In this document: one piece after another, positions 1 through 8,381 of the stretch | Position numbering within the stretch: the first letter of the stretch is position 1 | Layout of the letters: every line of letters begins with the position of its first letter | From: DATGLG01 sp035294245 | GTDB lineage: Bacteria > Pseudomonadota > Alphaproteobacteria > JACZXZ01 | DNA length: 64,000 bases | NCBI GenBank assembly: GCA_035294245.1 | Contig: DATGLG010000033.1 | Location: 1-64,000, forward strand | Direction of reading: 5' to 3' | Notes under the pieces: generated by a model | Databases searched by the model: none | What the model was told of the DNA's origin: nothing | What the model saw: the letters and a program-made list of their open reading frames with translations, nothing else | Translations under genes and position numbers: made by a program

Positions 1-131
1 GCCTGCGCATACGCCGACCCCTGCCCAGGCTCCTGCTCAATCGGATTCAGCTGATCGTCAATCCAGTGCGTCGTGCACGCGCTCATCAATAGCAGCGTCA
101 CTACCGCGCCAAACGCTCTCATCACTCTCAT
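1..131 (-). CDS. lipoprotein, partial (5' end only)
   Basis: The reverse strand opens with ATG at 131 behind a purine-rich AAGGGTGGAAAG stretch and reads out of the window after 43 codons. The first 19 residues form a classic type II signal peptide: two arginines near the start, a hydrophobic run, and the lipobox LMSAC with the acceptor cysteine at residue 19. The mature part starts TTHWIDDQLNPIEQ and is unrecognised. The protein is expected to be lipidated and membrane-anchored. A second in-frame ATG lies at 122 and is also possible. Function cannot be assigned from this piece. Confidence 0.6.
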   Translation of the reverse strand, partial: MRVMRAFGAVVTLLLMSACTTHWIDDQLNPIEQEPGQGSAYAQ

Positions 132-550
132 CTTTCCACCCTTTCTTCCGCTTGGCCCGCGACGCCGGCCGACATTGTCCATGAGAGGTGCCGCCGCAGG
201 GCACTGGCTTAGTATATACACAATATATCTGTAATGCTTACGAGGCAACCCTTGAAAAACCAAAGCTTTGTCGAATATCCGGCATATTTCGCTCAAATTA
301 CGCTTCCTGCAGAATTACGGCGGTTTCGACCGTTACCGATACTGATTTGCCGCAATCGCCATAGTCGAGTGTAATCGCAGCCTCCAAGATCGATGCCGCT
401 TCCCCGGCCTGCACGCTCCAGCCCAAAGCGGGATGAGCAGGGTCTTGTTTTGTCGCAAAAAGGGATGATCTCAGCCGTCGAGGGCGGGGCTTATCGGTGC
501 GCCCTGCGCTTCAATGGAGCGCGCCTCGGGGCTCCGGGAGAAATGCCGCC
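132..550. other. intergenic stretch, no gene seen
   Basis: I see no credible coding frame here. The part from about 211 to 310 is clearly more AT-rich than its surroundings and probably holds the promoter of the lipoprotein gene to its left. No convincing paired -35/-10 boxes or operator could be fixed. Confidence 0.4.
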
Positions 551-805
551 ATGCAGGCGCTAAGGAAATGGGTGATCACCTTCGTCATCTCGTGCACGCT
601 CTGCTGTGCCGGCGTGCTCTTCGCGCTCTGGGCCATGAACGACTTTCAAGGGCTGGGGCTCGGCGTGGCGGGCACCTCGGCACTCGTCCTCGGCATCATA
701 TTTTCCGTGGCACTCGGCGTCGGGCTCATGGGCCTCGTCTTCGCGAGCGACAGAAGCGCCAAGGATGAGGAAGTCCATCACCTGAATACGCGAAGCCGCG
801 AGTAA
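551..805 (+). CDS. small two-helix membrane protein
   Basis: An 84-residue protein with two hydrophobic segments, roughly residues 6-28 and 36-63, joined by a short loop (MNDFQG) and ending in a charged tail rich in Asp, Glu, Lys and Arg. ATG at 551 is preferred over the upstream in-frame ATG at 497 because GGGAG lies about ten bases before it and the hydrophobic segment then begins almost at once. It converges on the MFS gene with a gap of about 16 bases. No family is recognised, and nothing beyond an inner-membrane location can be said. Confidence 0.5.
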   Translation: MQALRKWVITFVISCTLCCAGVLFALWAMNDFQGLGLGVAGTSALVLGIIFSVALGVGLMGLVFASDRSAKDEEVHHLNTRSRE

Positions 806-821
806 GCGGAAGACGCGGCGG

Positions 822-2036
822 CTAGGCGTAGGCGGGCCGCCCATTGACACGGGTCTCGCGCAAGACGAGCACCAGAAGCCCGGCGATGACGGCCAAGGCT
901 ATCGATATCATCCAGACCCAGCGATAAGTGCCGGTGTCGTCGAAAAGCCAGCCGCCCAGGAAGGCACCCAAGGCGCCGCCCACGGCATGCCCCGCCGAGA
1001 TCACCCCCATGGCCAACCCCATGACGCGCAGACCGAGATGGCTCGCTACCAAGCTCGCCGTCACCGGCACGGTCGCATAATCGACGAGGCCGAAGAGGAC
1101 TGCGAAAATCAACAGCAAGGGGAAATCGCCTGCAATGAAGAAGAGGAGAATGAAGCAGAAGGCGCGGACGATATAGATCCCAGCCAGCAAAACGGGGCGA
1201 TCCCATCGATCGGTCAGCCAACCGGAGGCGATCATGCCGGCAAGATTCACGCCCGAGAGCACGCCATAGGCGGCGGCGCTGGGAAGCGGGGGGAAGCCGC
1301 AGGCTGCCGCATAGGGCAGGAGATGCGTCTCGATCACGCCGGTGGTGGTGAAGCCGCAGATCAGGAAGCTCCAGAACAGGACGTGGAAGACCGGGCTGCG
1401 TATCAGGAAGAGAAGCCGGCCTCGCAGCGCCTCCACCTCGCCTCCATCGCCCGCAGATGATGCTGCGTCGCGATCCGAGGCGATCAAGACGACGGCGCCC
1501 AGCATGAGACTCGCGATACCCAACACGGCGAAGCCGAGGCGCCAGCTTGCCATCTGCAGCACGATGGCGAGGAGCGGCATGATCACCAACTGCCCGCCCG
1601 TCGCCCCCGCGGTGCCGATCCCCGTGGCGAGCCCTCGCCCCTCCTCGAAACGCTTGGCGATGGCGGTCGCGATGACATGCGTTGCAACGATACCGAACCC
1701 CACGGCGGCAATAGCGGCAAAGCCGAGAAGAAATTGCCAGCGGCTTGCTGCCGTCGCCACGATCAGCATGCCGGCCCCCGTCGCAATCATTCCAACGAAC
1801 AACAGGAGGCGCGGGCCGCGGTGGTCGACGAGATTGCCGGCGAAAGGCGCCACACTCGCCATCACGATCAAGGCCAACGCGCCGCCGAAGGACACGAACT
1901 CGCGCGTCCAGCCCAGCTCCCGTTCCCAGATCGGCATTGCCAAGCCGAGAGCAGCTCGAGCGGAAAAGGACAGCGCCAGGGCGAAGAATCCGACGCCGAC
2001 AACGAGCCAAGCCGAGAACTGGCCTTTTTCTCTCAT
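822..2036 (-). CDS. MFS transporter
   Basis: A 404-residue major facilitator superfamily permease with about twelve hydrophobic segments in two halves. The loop between helices 2 and 3 carries the D-x-x-G-x-R type signature (VDHRGPRLLLF), as expected in this superfamily. The start at 2036 is chosen because GGAGGTGTGG sits directly before ATG. A longer frame to 2114 would add a non-hydrophobic arginine-rich leader without a ribosome site. It is divergent from the LysR gene at 2159, and a LysR-type dyad lies between them, so that regulator may control it. The cargo is unknown; the related oxalate/formate and monocarboxylate branches are possibilities. Confidence 0.8.
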   Translation of the reverse strand: MREKGQFSAWLVVGVGFFALALSFSARAALGLAMPIWERELGWTREFVSFGGALALIVMASVAPFAGNLVDHRGPRLLLFVGMIATGAGMLIVATAASRWQFLLGFAAIAAVGFGIVATHVIATAIAKRFEEGRGLATGIGTAGATGGQLVIMPLLAIVLQMASWRLGFAVLGIASLMLGAVVLIASDRDAASSAGDGGEVEALRGRLLFLIRSPVFHVLFWSFLICGFTTTGVIETHLLPYAAACGFPPLPSAAAYGVLSGVNLAGMIASGWLTDRWDRPVLLAGIYIVRAFCFILLFFIAGDFPLLLIFAVLFGLVDYATVPVTASLVASHLGLRVMGLAMGVISAGHAVGGALGAFLGGWLFDDTGTYRWVWMISIALAVIAGLLVLVLRETRVNGRPAYA

Positions 2037-2137
2037 CCACACCTCCGCGAGCGGCGGCCGATTTTGGTGACGCCGCCGATGCCGGATGGTCGGGGCGGTG
2101 AAGTGTCGGCGCAAACGAGATCTCTTGCATCTTCAGT

Positions 2138-2150
2138 TTAGTGAAACTAA
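2138..2150. promoter_or_regulatory. dyad before LysR gene (possible LysR box)
   Basis: The sequence TTAGT-GAA-ACTAA is a perfect 5-3-5 inverted repeat. It lies between the divergent MFS and LysR genes and ends eight bases before the LysR start. GcvA-like LysR proteins of Alphaproteobacteria often act on short TA-rich dyads of this look, so autoregulation is plausible. This is inferred from position and symmetry. Confidence 0.45.
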
Positions 2151-2158
2151 GGTGACGC

Positions 2159-3046
2159 ATGGGTCGTCCATTGCCGCTGGTATCCTTGCGGGCCTTCGCC
2201 GAGACCGGCCGGCTCGGCAGCATGAAGAACGCTGCGGAAACACTGGGCGTCACGGCCGGTGCCGTCAGCCAGCATGTCAAGCTGCTGGAAGCGCGCCTCG
2301 GCATGTCCCTGTTCGAGCGCCGTAACCGGGAGCTTCGCCTGACGAGCGCCGGGAGGCGGCTGCTGAAGCCGCTCACGCAGAGCTTCGCCCGCATCGAGGA
2401 GGCTTGGGCGCTGGCGGAGCGCAAGCGTCCTGGCCGAGACACATTGACGGTGAGCACAACGGCATCATTCGCCGCGTCCTGGCTGGTACCGCGCCTCGGC
2501 CGCTTCGCGCGGCGCCATCCGGATATCGAGCTGCGTATCGAAACCACGTCCCGGCTCGTCGACCTGCGCCGCGACCATGTGGATGTTGCGCTTCGGCATG
2601 GCCTCGGCAATTATCCCGGATCGGTCTCCATCAAATTTCTCTGCCCGCAGCTTGTCCCCCTATGCAGTCCCAAGCTGCTCGATCGTGGCCCACCCGTTCG
2701 AGCACCGCGGGACTGCCTCGCCTATCCTCTTCTGCAAGAGAGCGATCGCGCCGATTGGACCCTATGGCTACGGTCTCATGGCGTCGTCGATCCGCGTGCC
2801 AGCCGCGGCCCGAGCTTCACGGACGACCTGCTTCTCGTGCAGGCTGCCGTCGCCGGTCAGGGCATTGCCCTCGTTCGCGACATCTATGGGGCGGAGGAAC
2901 TCGCGAGCGGACGTCTCGTCCGGGTCCTCGAGCTGCCCTGGCCGATGCGCTTCGCCTATTACATCGTGATGCAGCCGGATCGCGCCCGGCAGCGAAAGAT
3001 CGCCGCATTCCGGACCTGGCTTATGGACGAGGCGCGTCGACCCTGA
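2159..3046 (+). CDS. LysR-family transcriptional regulator (GcvA-like)
   Basis: A 295-residue protein of normal LysR length. An N-terminal winged helix-turn-helix covers about residues 8-65, with the typical run SMKNAAETLGVTAGAVSQHV followed by LFERRNRELRLTSAGRRLL. The remainder is a periplasmic-binding-protein-like effector domain. The SFxxxWLxPRLxxFxxxxPDI pattern near residue 107 is typical of the GcvA/AmpR branch. ATG at 2159 has AAGG about seven bases upstream. It precedes the M24 hydrolase by 50 bases on the same strand and diverges from the MFS gene, so both are candidate targets. The ligand is unknown. Confidence 0.88.
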   Translation: MGRPLPLVSLRAFAETGRLGSMKNAAETLGVTAGAVSQHVKLLEARLGMSLFERRNRELRLTSAGRRLLKPLTQSFARIEEAWALAERKRPGRDTLTVSTTASFAASWLVPRLGRFARRHPDIELRIETTSRLVDLRRDHVDVALRHGLGNYPGSVSIKFLCPQLVPLCSPKLLDRGPPVRAPRDCLAYPLLQESDRADWTLWLRSHGVVDPRASRGPSFTDDLLLVQAAVAGQGIALVRDIYGAEELASGRLVRVLELPWPMRFAYYIVMQPDRARQRKIAAFRTWLMDEARRP

Positions 3047-3096
3047 TCTTATTCCCGGGTAATCGTCCGGCTCCCAATCGATGCAGAGGAGGCTGC

Positions 3097-4266
3097 ATGC
3101 TGTTCGCGCGAGAGGAATTCATGGCCCGCATCGGGCGCGTCAAGGCGGCGATGGCGAAGCGCGGGATCGACCTGCTGCTCATCGCCTCCCCGGCCAACCA
3201 GTTCTGGCTGACAGGCTATGACGGCTGGTCCTTCTACACGCCGCAAATGGTCGCGCTTAGCCTCGATAGCGAGGAGCCGGTCTGGATCGGGCGGAAGATG
3301 GATGCCGTGGGCGCCAAATTCACCGCCTTTCTCGCCAGCGAGAACGTCGTGCCCTATCCCGATCACTATGTCGCCTCGAGCGAGCGGCATCCGATGCAAT
3401 TCGTGGCCGAGGAGCTCGAGCGGCGCGGCTGGGACAAGGGCACCATCGGCGTCGAGAGCGACGATTACTATTACACCGCCAAATGGGACGCGATCCTGCG
3501 CCACGATCTCCCCAACGCCCGCTTCGCCGACGCTTTCCTGCTGGTGAATTGGTGCCGGATGGTGAAGTCGCCCCGGGAGATCGAATTCATGCGCCAGGCC
3601 GGCAGGATCGCCGCAGCCGCGCAGCAGGCGGCCTTCGAGGCGGCGGCTCCCGGGGTGCGGCAATGCGACGTCATGGCGGAAGTCTATAGGGTGACAACGG
3701 CAGGACTGCCCGAATTCGGCGGCACCTTTCCCTGCAAGCCGCCGAACGCGATGGTCGGCGAATATTGCGCAGCACCGCATCTGTCATGGACCGATGCGCC
3801 GCTGAAAGGGGGAGACCTGTTCTATATCGAGCTCGGCGGCGTGCGTCACCGCTATCACGCCCCGCTCTCCCGCTGCATCTATCTCGGAACGCCCCCGTCG
3901 CGCATGAGCGATGTGGCAAAGGTCATCGCCGAAGGGCTGCAGGCCGTGCTCGACAAGGTTCGCCCCGGCGTTGCGTGCGAGGAGCTCGCCGCGGTGTGGA
4001 AGACCGTCATCGCGCGCCACGGCATCGAGAAGGACAGCCGTATCGGCTATCCGGTCGGCATCGGCTATCCGCCGACCTGGGGCGAGCTGACGGCGAGCCT
4101 TCGCGCCGGCGACAGGACCGTCCTCGAGTCCGGAATGACCTTTCACTGCATCCCGGCAATCTGGATGGAGCAATACGGGCTGGTGATCTCGGAATCCTTC
4201 GTCGTCACCGCGAATGGCGCCGAATGCTTCGCCGCATACCCGCGCGCACTCCTTTCGAAGCCTTGA
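3097..4266 (+). CDS. M24-family hydrolase, ectoine hydrolase/creatinase-like
   Basis: A 389-residue pita-bread-fold protein with the two-domain layout of M24 (N-terminal creatinase domain to about residue 155, then the catalytic domain). ATG at 3097 follows AGGAGG by five bases; the frame is open much further upstream but overlaps lysR and is rejected. The canonical dinuclear-metal ligands are absent: the two Asp positions read Glu and Pro (IELGG...HAPLSR), and the usual GHGIG His region reads YPVGIGYPPTWGE. Loss of metal ligands together with GYDGWSFYTPQ near residue 47 resembles the metal-independent creatinase and DoeA/EutD branch. No doeB-like deacetylase is nearby, so ectoine as substrate is unproven. 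It ends one base before the convergent hyuB. Confidence 0.72.
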   Translation: MLFAREEFMARIGRVKAAMAKRGIDLLLIASPANQFWLTGYDGWSFYTPQMVALSLDSEEPVWIGRKMDAVGAKFTAFLASENVVPYPDHYVASSERHPMQFVAEELERRGWDKGTIGVESDDYYYTAKWDAILRHDLPNARFADAFLLVNWCRMVKSPREIEFMRQAGRIAAAAQQAAFEAAAPGVRQCDVMAEVYRVTTAGLPEFGGTFPCKPPNAMVGEYCAAPHLSWTDAPLKGGDLFYIELGGVRHRYHAPLSRCIYLGTPPSRMSDVAKVIAEGLQAVLDKVRPGVACEELAAVWKTVIARHGIEKDSRIGYPVGIGYPPTWGELTASLRAGDRTVLESGMTFHCIPAIWMEQYGLVISESFVVTANGAECFAAYPRALLSKP

Positions 4267-4267
4267 G

Positions 4268-6016
4268 CTATCCGAGGGGGCGTCGTCCACGCAGCGCGGC
4301 CCGCAGGCGCGCGGTCTCGGCGGGGTCGACGCGCCAGGTCCGGCAATCGATGGCGACGCCGTAGGCCTCGCGCGCCGCGCGCTCGGAGACATAGCCGGCG
4401 CGCACGTCCTGCAGAACGCGCTCCGGTTCGCGCTCCAATGGCGAGCCATAGCCCCCGCCACCCGGCATTTCCAAAGTCGTCACCGTATCGCTCGGGAGAA
4501 GCTGGCTCAGCTTTGGACGCAATGACGCGCCGTTGCTCGTCACGATTCGCCCGACGGCGCCGCTACCGCCGCCCTGAAGCCCGGGCGCTGGGAACCTGGT
4601 GCGCTCGTAGAGCCCGGAGAACAGATAAGGGCGATCCGTCAGAACCTCGACTTCCATGACCTGGCCAAGCCCGCCGCGATAGGTGCCGGCGCCCCCCGAA
4701 TCCGCGCGCAGCTCCCGTCGCCGCACGACGAGGGGCGCGAGCGTCTCGATGACCTCAGCCGGGACGCCGGCGATGCCGCTGGGATAGGCCGTCGCGGAGA
4801 GGCCATCCTGGCCACGCAACGCGCCCGTGCCGCCCGACGAGAACCAGGTGAAGGAGAAATGCTTCCCGGTCCGGCAGTCCTCGCCGGCGATATGCGTGTC
4901 CCAAAGCCCGTCGAAGCCCGGCGCCATGACCCGCTCCGGCAATGCCTGGGCCAGCGCCCCCATCACCGCCGATGGCAGAAAATGCCCCACCAGATGACGC
5001 CCGCCCACGGCGGCCGGATACTTGGCGTTGAGCAGGGAGCCCTCGGGTGCGGTCACGCGCACCGGGCGGAAGCTGCCTTCGTTATTGGGGACATCCGGTG
5101 AGATCGCGCATTTGATTCCATACGTCGTATAGGCGCGCGTGTAGTTGAGGGTGACGTTGACTCCGAGCGGCACGGGCCCAGAGCTCCCCGCGAAATCGAC
5201 GGTAAGGGAATCCCCCGTGATCGCGACATTCGTCTTGATCTCGATGGGATCGTCGAAGCCGTCGATCGTCAGCGCATAGCGATATTCGCCGTCCGGGATG
5301 GCGCGTATCCGCTCGCGCATCGCCCGTTCCGAGCGTCCGATGATCTCATCGGCGAGCGCCTCGATATCGTCCAGCTCGAACTCGTCCAGGAACGAGAGGA
5401 GTTGGCGGCTGCCGACTTCGTTTGCCGCGATCTGCGAATGAATGTCGCCCAGCACCTCCTCGGGCGTGCGCACATTGGCCGCCAGCAACTCGAACACCGC
5501 ATCGACGGGCGTCCCGCGGCTATGCAGCTTCATCACCGGGATGAACAAACCCTCCTCAAAGACGGATCGCGAATCCGCCGAGAGGCCGCGCCCGCCGATA
5601 TCGAGGGCGTGGCAGCAATTGGCGAAGAACGCGACCAGGCGACCATCCCTGAAGACGGGAGTCGCTATGGTGATGTCGTTGAGCTGCGATGCCGTCTTCC
5701 ACGGGTCGTTCGTGACGAGCACATCGCCCGCGGCGAGGCGGTCCACCGGAAAGCGCTCGAGAAAGTGGATCATCCCCGTCGCCATCGAATTGATGTGCCC
5801 CGGCGTGCCGGTTACCGCCTGGGCCACCATGCGACCGCGACGATCGAAGACGCCCGCGGATAAATCTCCGGCCTCGCGCACGATCGAGGTGAAGGACGCG
5901 CGCATGAGCGCCGCGGCCTGCTCGTTCACCGTCGAGATGAGTCGACTCCACAAGACATCCAAGGTGATCTGGTCGATCGTCATGGCCTGCGTTCGCCCGT
6001 TGCGAGAAAAGTTCAT
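4268..6016 (-). CDS. hyuB: hydantoinase B/oxoprolinase family subunit
   Basis: A 582-residue HyuB-type protein, of usual length for the stand-alone beta subunit. It starts with the conserved TIDQITLDVLWSRL region and carries family blocks such as GHINSMATG, TNDPW and, near the C terminus, GGGGYGSP. With HyuA it forms the ATP-dependent ring-opening enzyme that cleaves 5-oxoproline, hydantoins or related cyclic amides, or acetophenone-type carboxylations in other branches. ATG at 6016 overlaps the hyuA stop by four bases (ATGA), showing translational coupling. The actual substrate cannot be told from sequence. Confidence 0.88.
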   Translation of the reverse strand: MNFSRNGRTQAMTIDQITLDVLWSRLISTVNEQAAALMRASFTSIVREAGDLSAGVFDRRGRMVAQAVTGTPGHINSMATGMIHFLERFPVDRLAAGDVLVTNDPWKTASQLNDITIATPVFRDGRLVAFFANCCHALDIGGRGLSADSRSVFEEGLFIPVMKLHSRGTPVDAVFELLAANVRTPEEVLGDIHSQIAANEVGSRQLLSFLDEFELDDIEALADEIIGRSERAMRERIRAIPDGEYRYALTIDGFDDPIEIKTNVAITGDSLTVDFAGSSGPVPLGVNVTLNYTRAYTTYGIKCAISPDVPNNEGSFRPVRVTAPEGSLLNAKYPAAVGGRHLVGHFLPSAVMGALAQALPERVMAPGFDGLWDTHIAGEDCRTGKHFSFTWFSSGGTGALRGQDGLSATAYPSGIAGVPAEVIETLAPLVVRRRELRADSGGAGTYRGGLGQVMEVEVLTDRPYLFSGLYERTRFPAPGLQGGGSGAVGRIVTSNGASLRPKLSQLLPSDTVTTLEMPGGGGYGSPLEREPERVLQDVRAGYVSERAAREAYGVAIDCRTWRVDPAETARLRAALRGRRPLG

Positions 6017-8094
6017 GGCTGGTCCGGCATATCGACGAGGAGGTTGCCCCAGGGGTCGACGCGAATGGCGGCTCGCCCGGTCACCACGACGGTGGCCTCG
6101 CGCTCCTCGAGGATGGCAGGCCCCTCGATCACGGCTCCTTCGGCCATCGCGTAACGGTCATAGATCGCCACCTGCGCATAGGCCTTGCGTTCCGGAAGAT
6201 AGACGGCACGGCTGCCCTTGGCCATCGCGTCCCGCGCCCGGCCGGCCGCGGGACGCAAACGAAGCTTGGGCTTAGGTCCGAGGGCGATCACCCGCCAGGA
6301 TATGACATCGACCGGCGCATTCGCGACCGTATGGCCGTATAGCGCCTTGTAAACCTCCTCGAACGCAGCCCGAATGGTCTTCCGCTGCGCCGCAGAGAGC
6401 GCGCCCTCCGGGAGCGGCACGCGCACCTCGTAGCCTTGCTTGCGATAACGCATGTCGGCGAAGCGGCGGAACCGAATGGACCGAGGCGGGATGGTCCGGC
6501 CGAGGATGCGCCGCCCCTCCTCTTCCATCTCGCCGATCAGCTCCGCGACGCGGCTCCAGTCGAGGTCGTCGAGCGGACCGGGGAAGCTGCGCACGAAGTC
6601 GAAGCTGAGGGGTGCGGTAAGAAAGCCGATCGCGGACATCACGCCGGCGCCCATCGGATAGATGATCCGCGGACTGCGCAAAATCCGCGCAACGCCGTAA
6701 GCATGGACGGGGCCGGCGCCGCCGAAGGCGAAGATCGGAAATTTCTCGGCGTTCTTTCCCCGCTCGATCGCGTGAATACGCGCCGCCGAGGCCATGCTCT
6801 CATTGGCGAGCTGATGAATGCCCCAGGCCGCTTCCGCGAGCTCGAGGCCGAGAGGTCCCGCGACCTTTTCCGCGATCGCCTTGCGCGCCGCGTCCGGATC
6901 GAGCCTCATTCGGCCGCCCAGGAAGAATTCCGGATCAAGATAGCCAAGCACCAGGTCGGCGTCCGTGACGGTCGGCTCTGCGCCGCCGAGCCCATAGCAG
7001 GCCGGGCCGGGCCTCGCACCCGCGCTCTCCGGTCCCACGCGCAGCCGGGACATGGCATCCACGCGCGCGATCGAGCCGCCGCCCGTGCCGATCTCGATCA
7101 TCTCGATGGCCGGAATCTTGACCGGGAGGCCACTCCCCTTCTTGAACTGGTACTGGCGATCGACCTCGAATTCCGAGGCGATGAGCGGCTCGCCATCCGC
7201 GATGACGCAGGCCTTGGCCGTCGTGCCGCCCATGTCGAAGGAGAGGAGGTCCTTATGGCCGAGCAGGGCGCCGTAATGCGCCGCCGCCAAGGCACCGGCC
7301 GCGGGGCCGGACTCCACGAGGCGGATCGGGAATTCGCGCGCCGTCTCGACTTCGCACAGCCCGCCATTCGATTGCATGACGAAGAGACTTCCGGCGATGC
7401 CGGCATCCTTAAGACGGGTGCGCAGCCGTCCGAGATAGCTCTCGGCGATCCGCTTCACATAGACATTCGCGAGCGTCGTCGAGCTGCGGTCGTATTCCCG
7501 GATTTCCCGCACCAGCCGGCTCGACAGGGTGACGGCGACATCGGGCAGCATTCTCGCGAGGATCTCGCCAATCCGCCGCTCGTGGACGTCGTTGCGATAG
7601 GCATGGATCAGGCACACCGCCACCGCTTCCACACGCTCTTCGGCAAGCCTGGCGGCGAGCGCCTGCACCTCGGACTCCTCGAGCGCCTTGCGCACGGTGC
7701 CGTCTGCGAGCACACGCTCGTCGACCTCGAAGCGGAGATGCCGCGGGGCCAGCGGCTCGGGTCGCCGCATGTAGAGATCGTACATGTCGTAGCGATGCTC
7801 GCGCGCGATCTCGACCGCATCGCGGAAGCCCCTCGTCGTGATCAGGGCCGTGCGCGCGCCTTTGCGCTCGATCAGCGCATTGGTGAAGAGGGTCGTCCCA
7901 TGCAGCACTTGCTCGACGGCATCAGCGGAGACGCGGGCGTCCGCGAGCACCTGGATCGTTCCGGCCATCACCGCGTCGTCGGGCGCTCCCGGCGTCGTCA
8001 AGACCTTGCCGATCTCGAAACTTCCCTCGCCGTCGCCGACAAGAACGAGATCCGTGAACGTCCCGCCGATATCCGCGCCCACCCTATAGCCCAT
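6013..8094 (-). CDS. hyuA: hydantoinase A/oxoprolinase family subunit
   Basis: A 693-residue HyuA-type ATPase subunit of the ASKHA fold. The N-terminal ADIGGTFTDLVL phosphate loop and the internal DMGGTTAKAC and SGPAAGALAA blocks are the family nucleotide-binding motifs. It is the first gene of a two-gene minus-strand operon with hyuB, with a four-base overlap, and diverges from the ABC importer at 8382 across a dyad-rich region. It probably works on the compound that importer brings in. A paralogous pair lies at 18632-22463. Confidence 0.9.
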   Translation of the reverse strand: MGYRVGADIGGTFTDLVLVGDGEGSFEIGKVLTTPGAPDDAVMAGTIQVLADARVSADAVEQVLHGTTLFTNALIERKGARTALITTRGFRDAVEIAREHRYDMYDLYMRRPEPLAPRHLRFEVDERVLADGTVRKALEESEVQALAARLAEERVEAVAVCLIHAYRNDVHERRIGEILARMLPDVAVTLSSRLVREIREYDRSSTTLANVYVKRIAESYLGRLRTRLKDAGIAGSLFVMQSNGGLCEVETAREFPIRLVESGPAAGALAAAHYGALLGHKDLLSFDMGGTTAKACVIADGEPLIASEFEVDRQYQFKKGSGLPVKIPAIEMIEIGTGGGSIARVDAMSRLRVGPESAGARPGPACYGLGGAEPTVTDADLVLGYLDPEFFLGGRMRLDPDAARKAIAEKVAGPLGLELAEAAWGIHQLANESMASAARIHAIERGKNAEKFPIFAFGGAGPVHAYGVARILRSPRIIYPMGAGVMSAIGFLTAPLSFDFVRSFPGPLDDLDWSRVAELIGEMEEEGRRILGRTIPPRSIRFRRFADMRYRKQGYEVRVPLPEGALSAAQRKTIRAAFEEVYKALYGHTVANAPVDVISWRVIALGPKPKLRLRPAAGRARDAMAKGSRAVYLPERKAYAQVAIYDRYAMAEGAVIEGPAILEEREATVVVTGRAAIRVDPWGNLLVDMPDQP

Positions 8095-8167
8095 CTCTCA
8101 CAAGCCTCTCGTTTCCGCCCACGATCACGCCGCGCGTCTGTCCTTCGACGATCGCCGCAGTCCAAGG

Positions 8168-8189
8168 TCAAGCGAGATGACTCGCTTGA
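8168..8189. promoter_or_regulatory. 22-bp palindrome in hyuA / ABC divergent promoter
   Basis: TCAAGCGAG at 8168-8176 is repeated inverted as CTCGCTTGA at 8181-8189 around ATGA. Two more dyads follow: GTACT-AA-AGTAC at 8213-8224 and GCAC(g)GATT-CC-AATC-GTGC at 8242-8260. All lie in the roughly 290-bp region between the divergent hyuA and ABC importer genes, where no coding frame is credible. They are candidate operators for one or more regulators coordinating the two operons; the regulator is not identified. Confidence 0.45.
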
Positions 8190-8381
8190 ACCGGCTATCG
8201 CGTCGATCTATGGTACTAAAGTACGAACGATGCAATAAAGAGCACGGATTCCAATCGTGCGATAACGAACGAGAGAAGAACGGATGGCGTTGGGAGGCGA
8301 TGTGGCTCGAGGAAGGCCCACGCGCGCTCTGACCCAGAGCGGGTCGCGACAAAGCCGGGGCGGTTCGGCCGGCGAGGCGTG

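Noticed and set aside
778..2610. 610-codon open frame on the minus strand
   Set aside because: It runs across the MFS gene in another phase and into the opposite strand of lysR. Its translation is arginine/serine-rich without any family pattern, whereas the MFS and LysR frames are clear.
2404..3096. Upstream extension of the M24 gene
   Set aside because: The frame is open but overlaps the LysR gene. An AGGAGG ribosome site and the conserved N terminus place the start at 3097.
6436..8238. 600-codon plus-strand open frame opposite hyuA
   Set aside because: It is a shadow frame of a high-GC gene, with a His/Arg/Asp-rich translation and no recognisable domain, while hyuA on the other strand is unmistakable.
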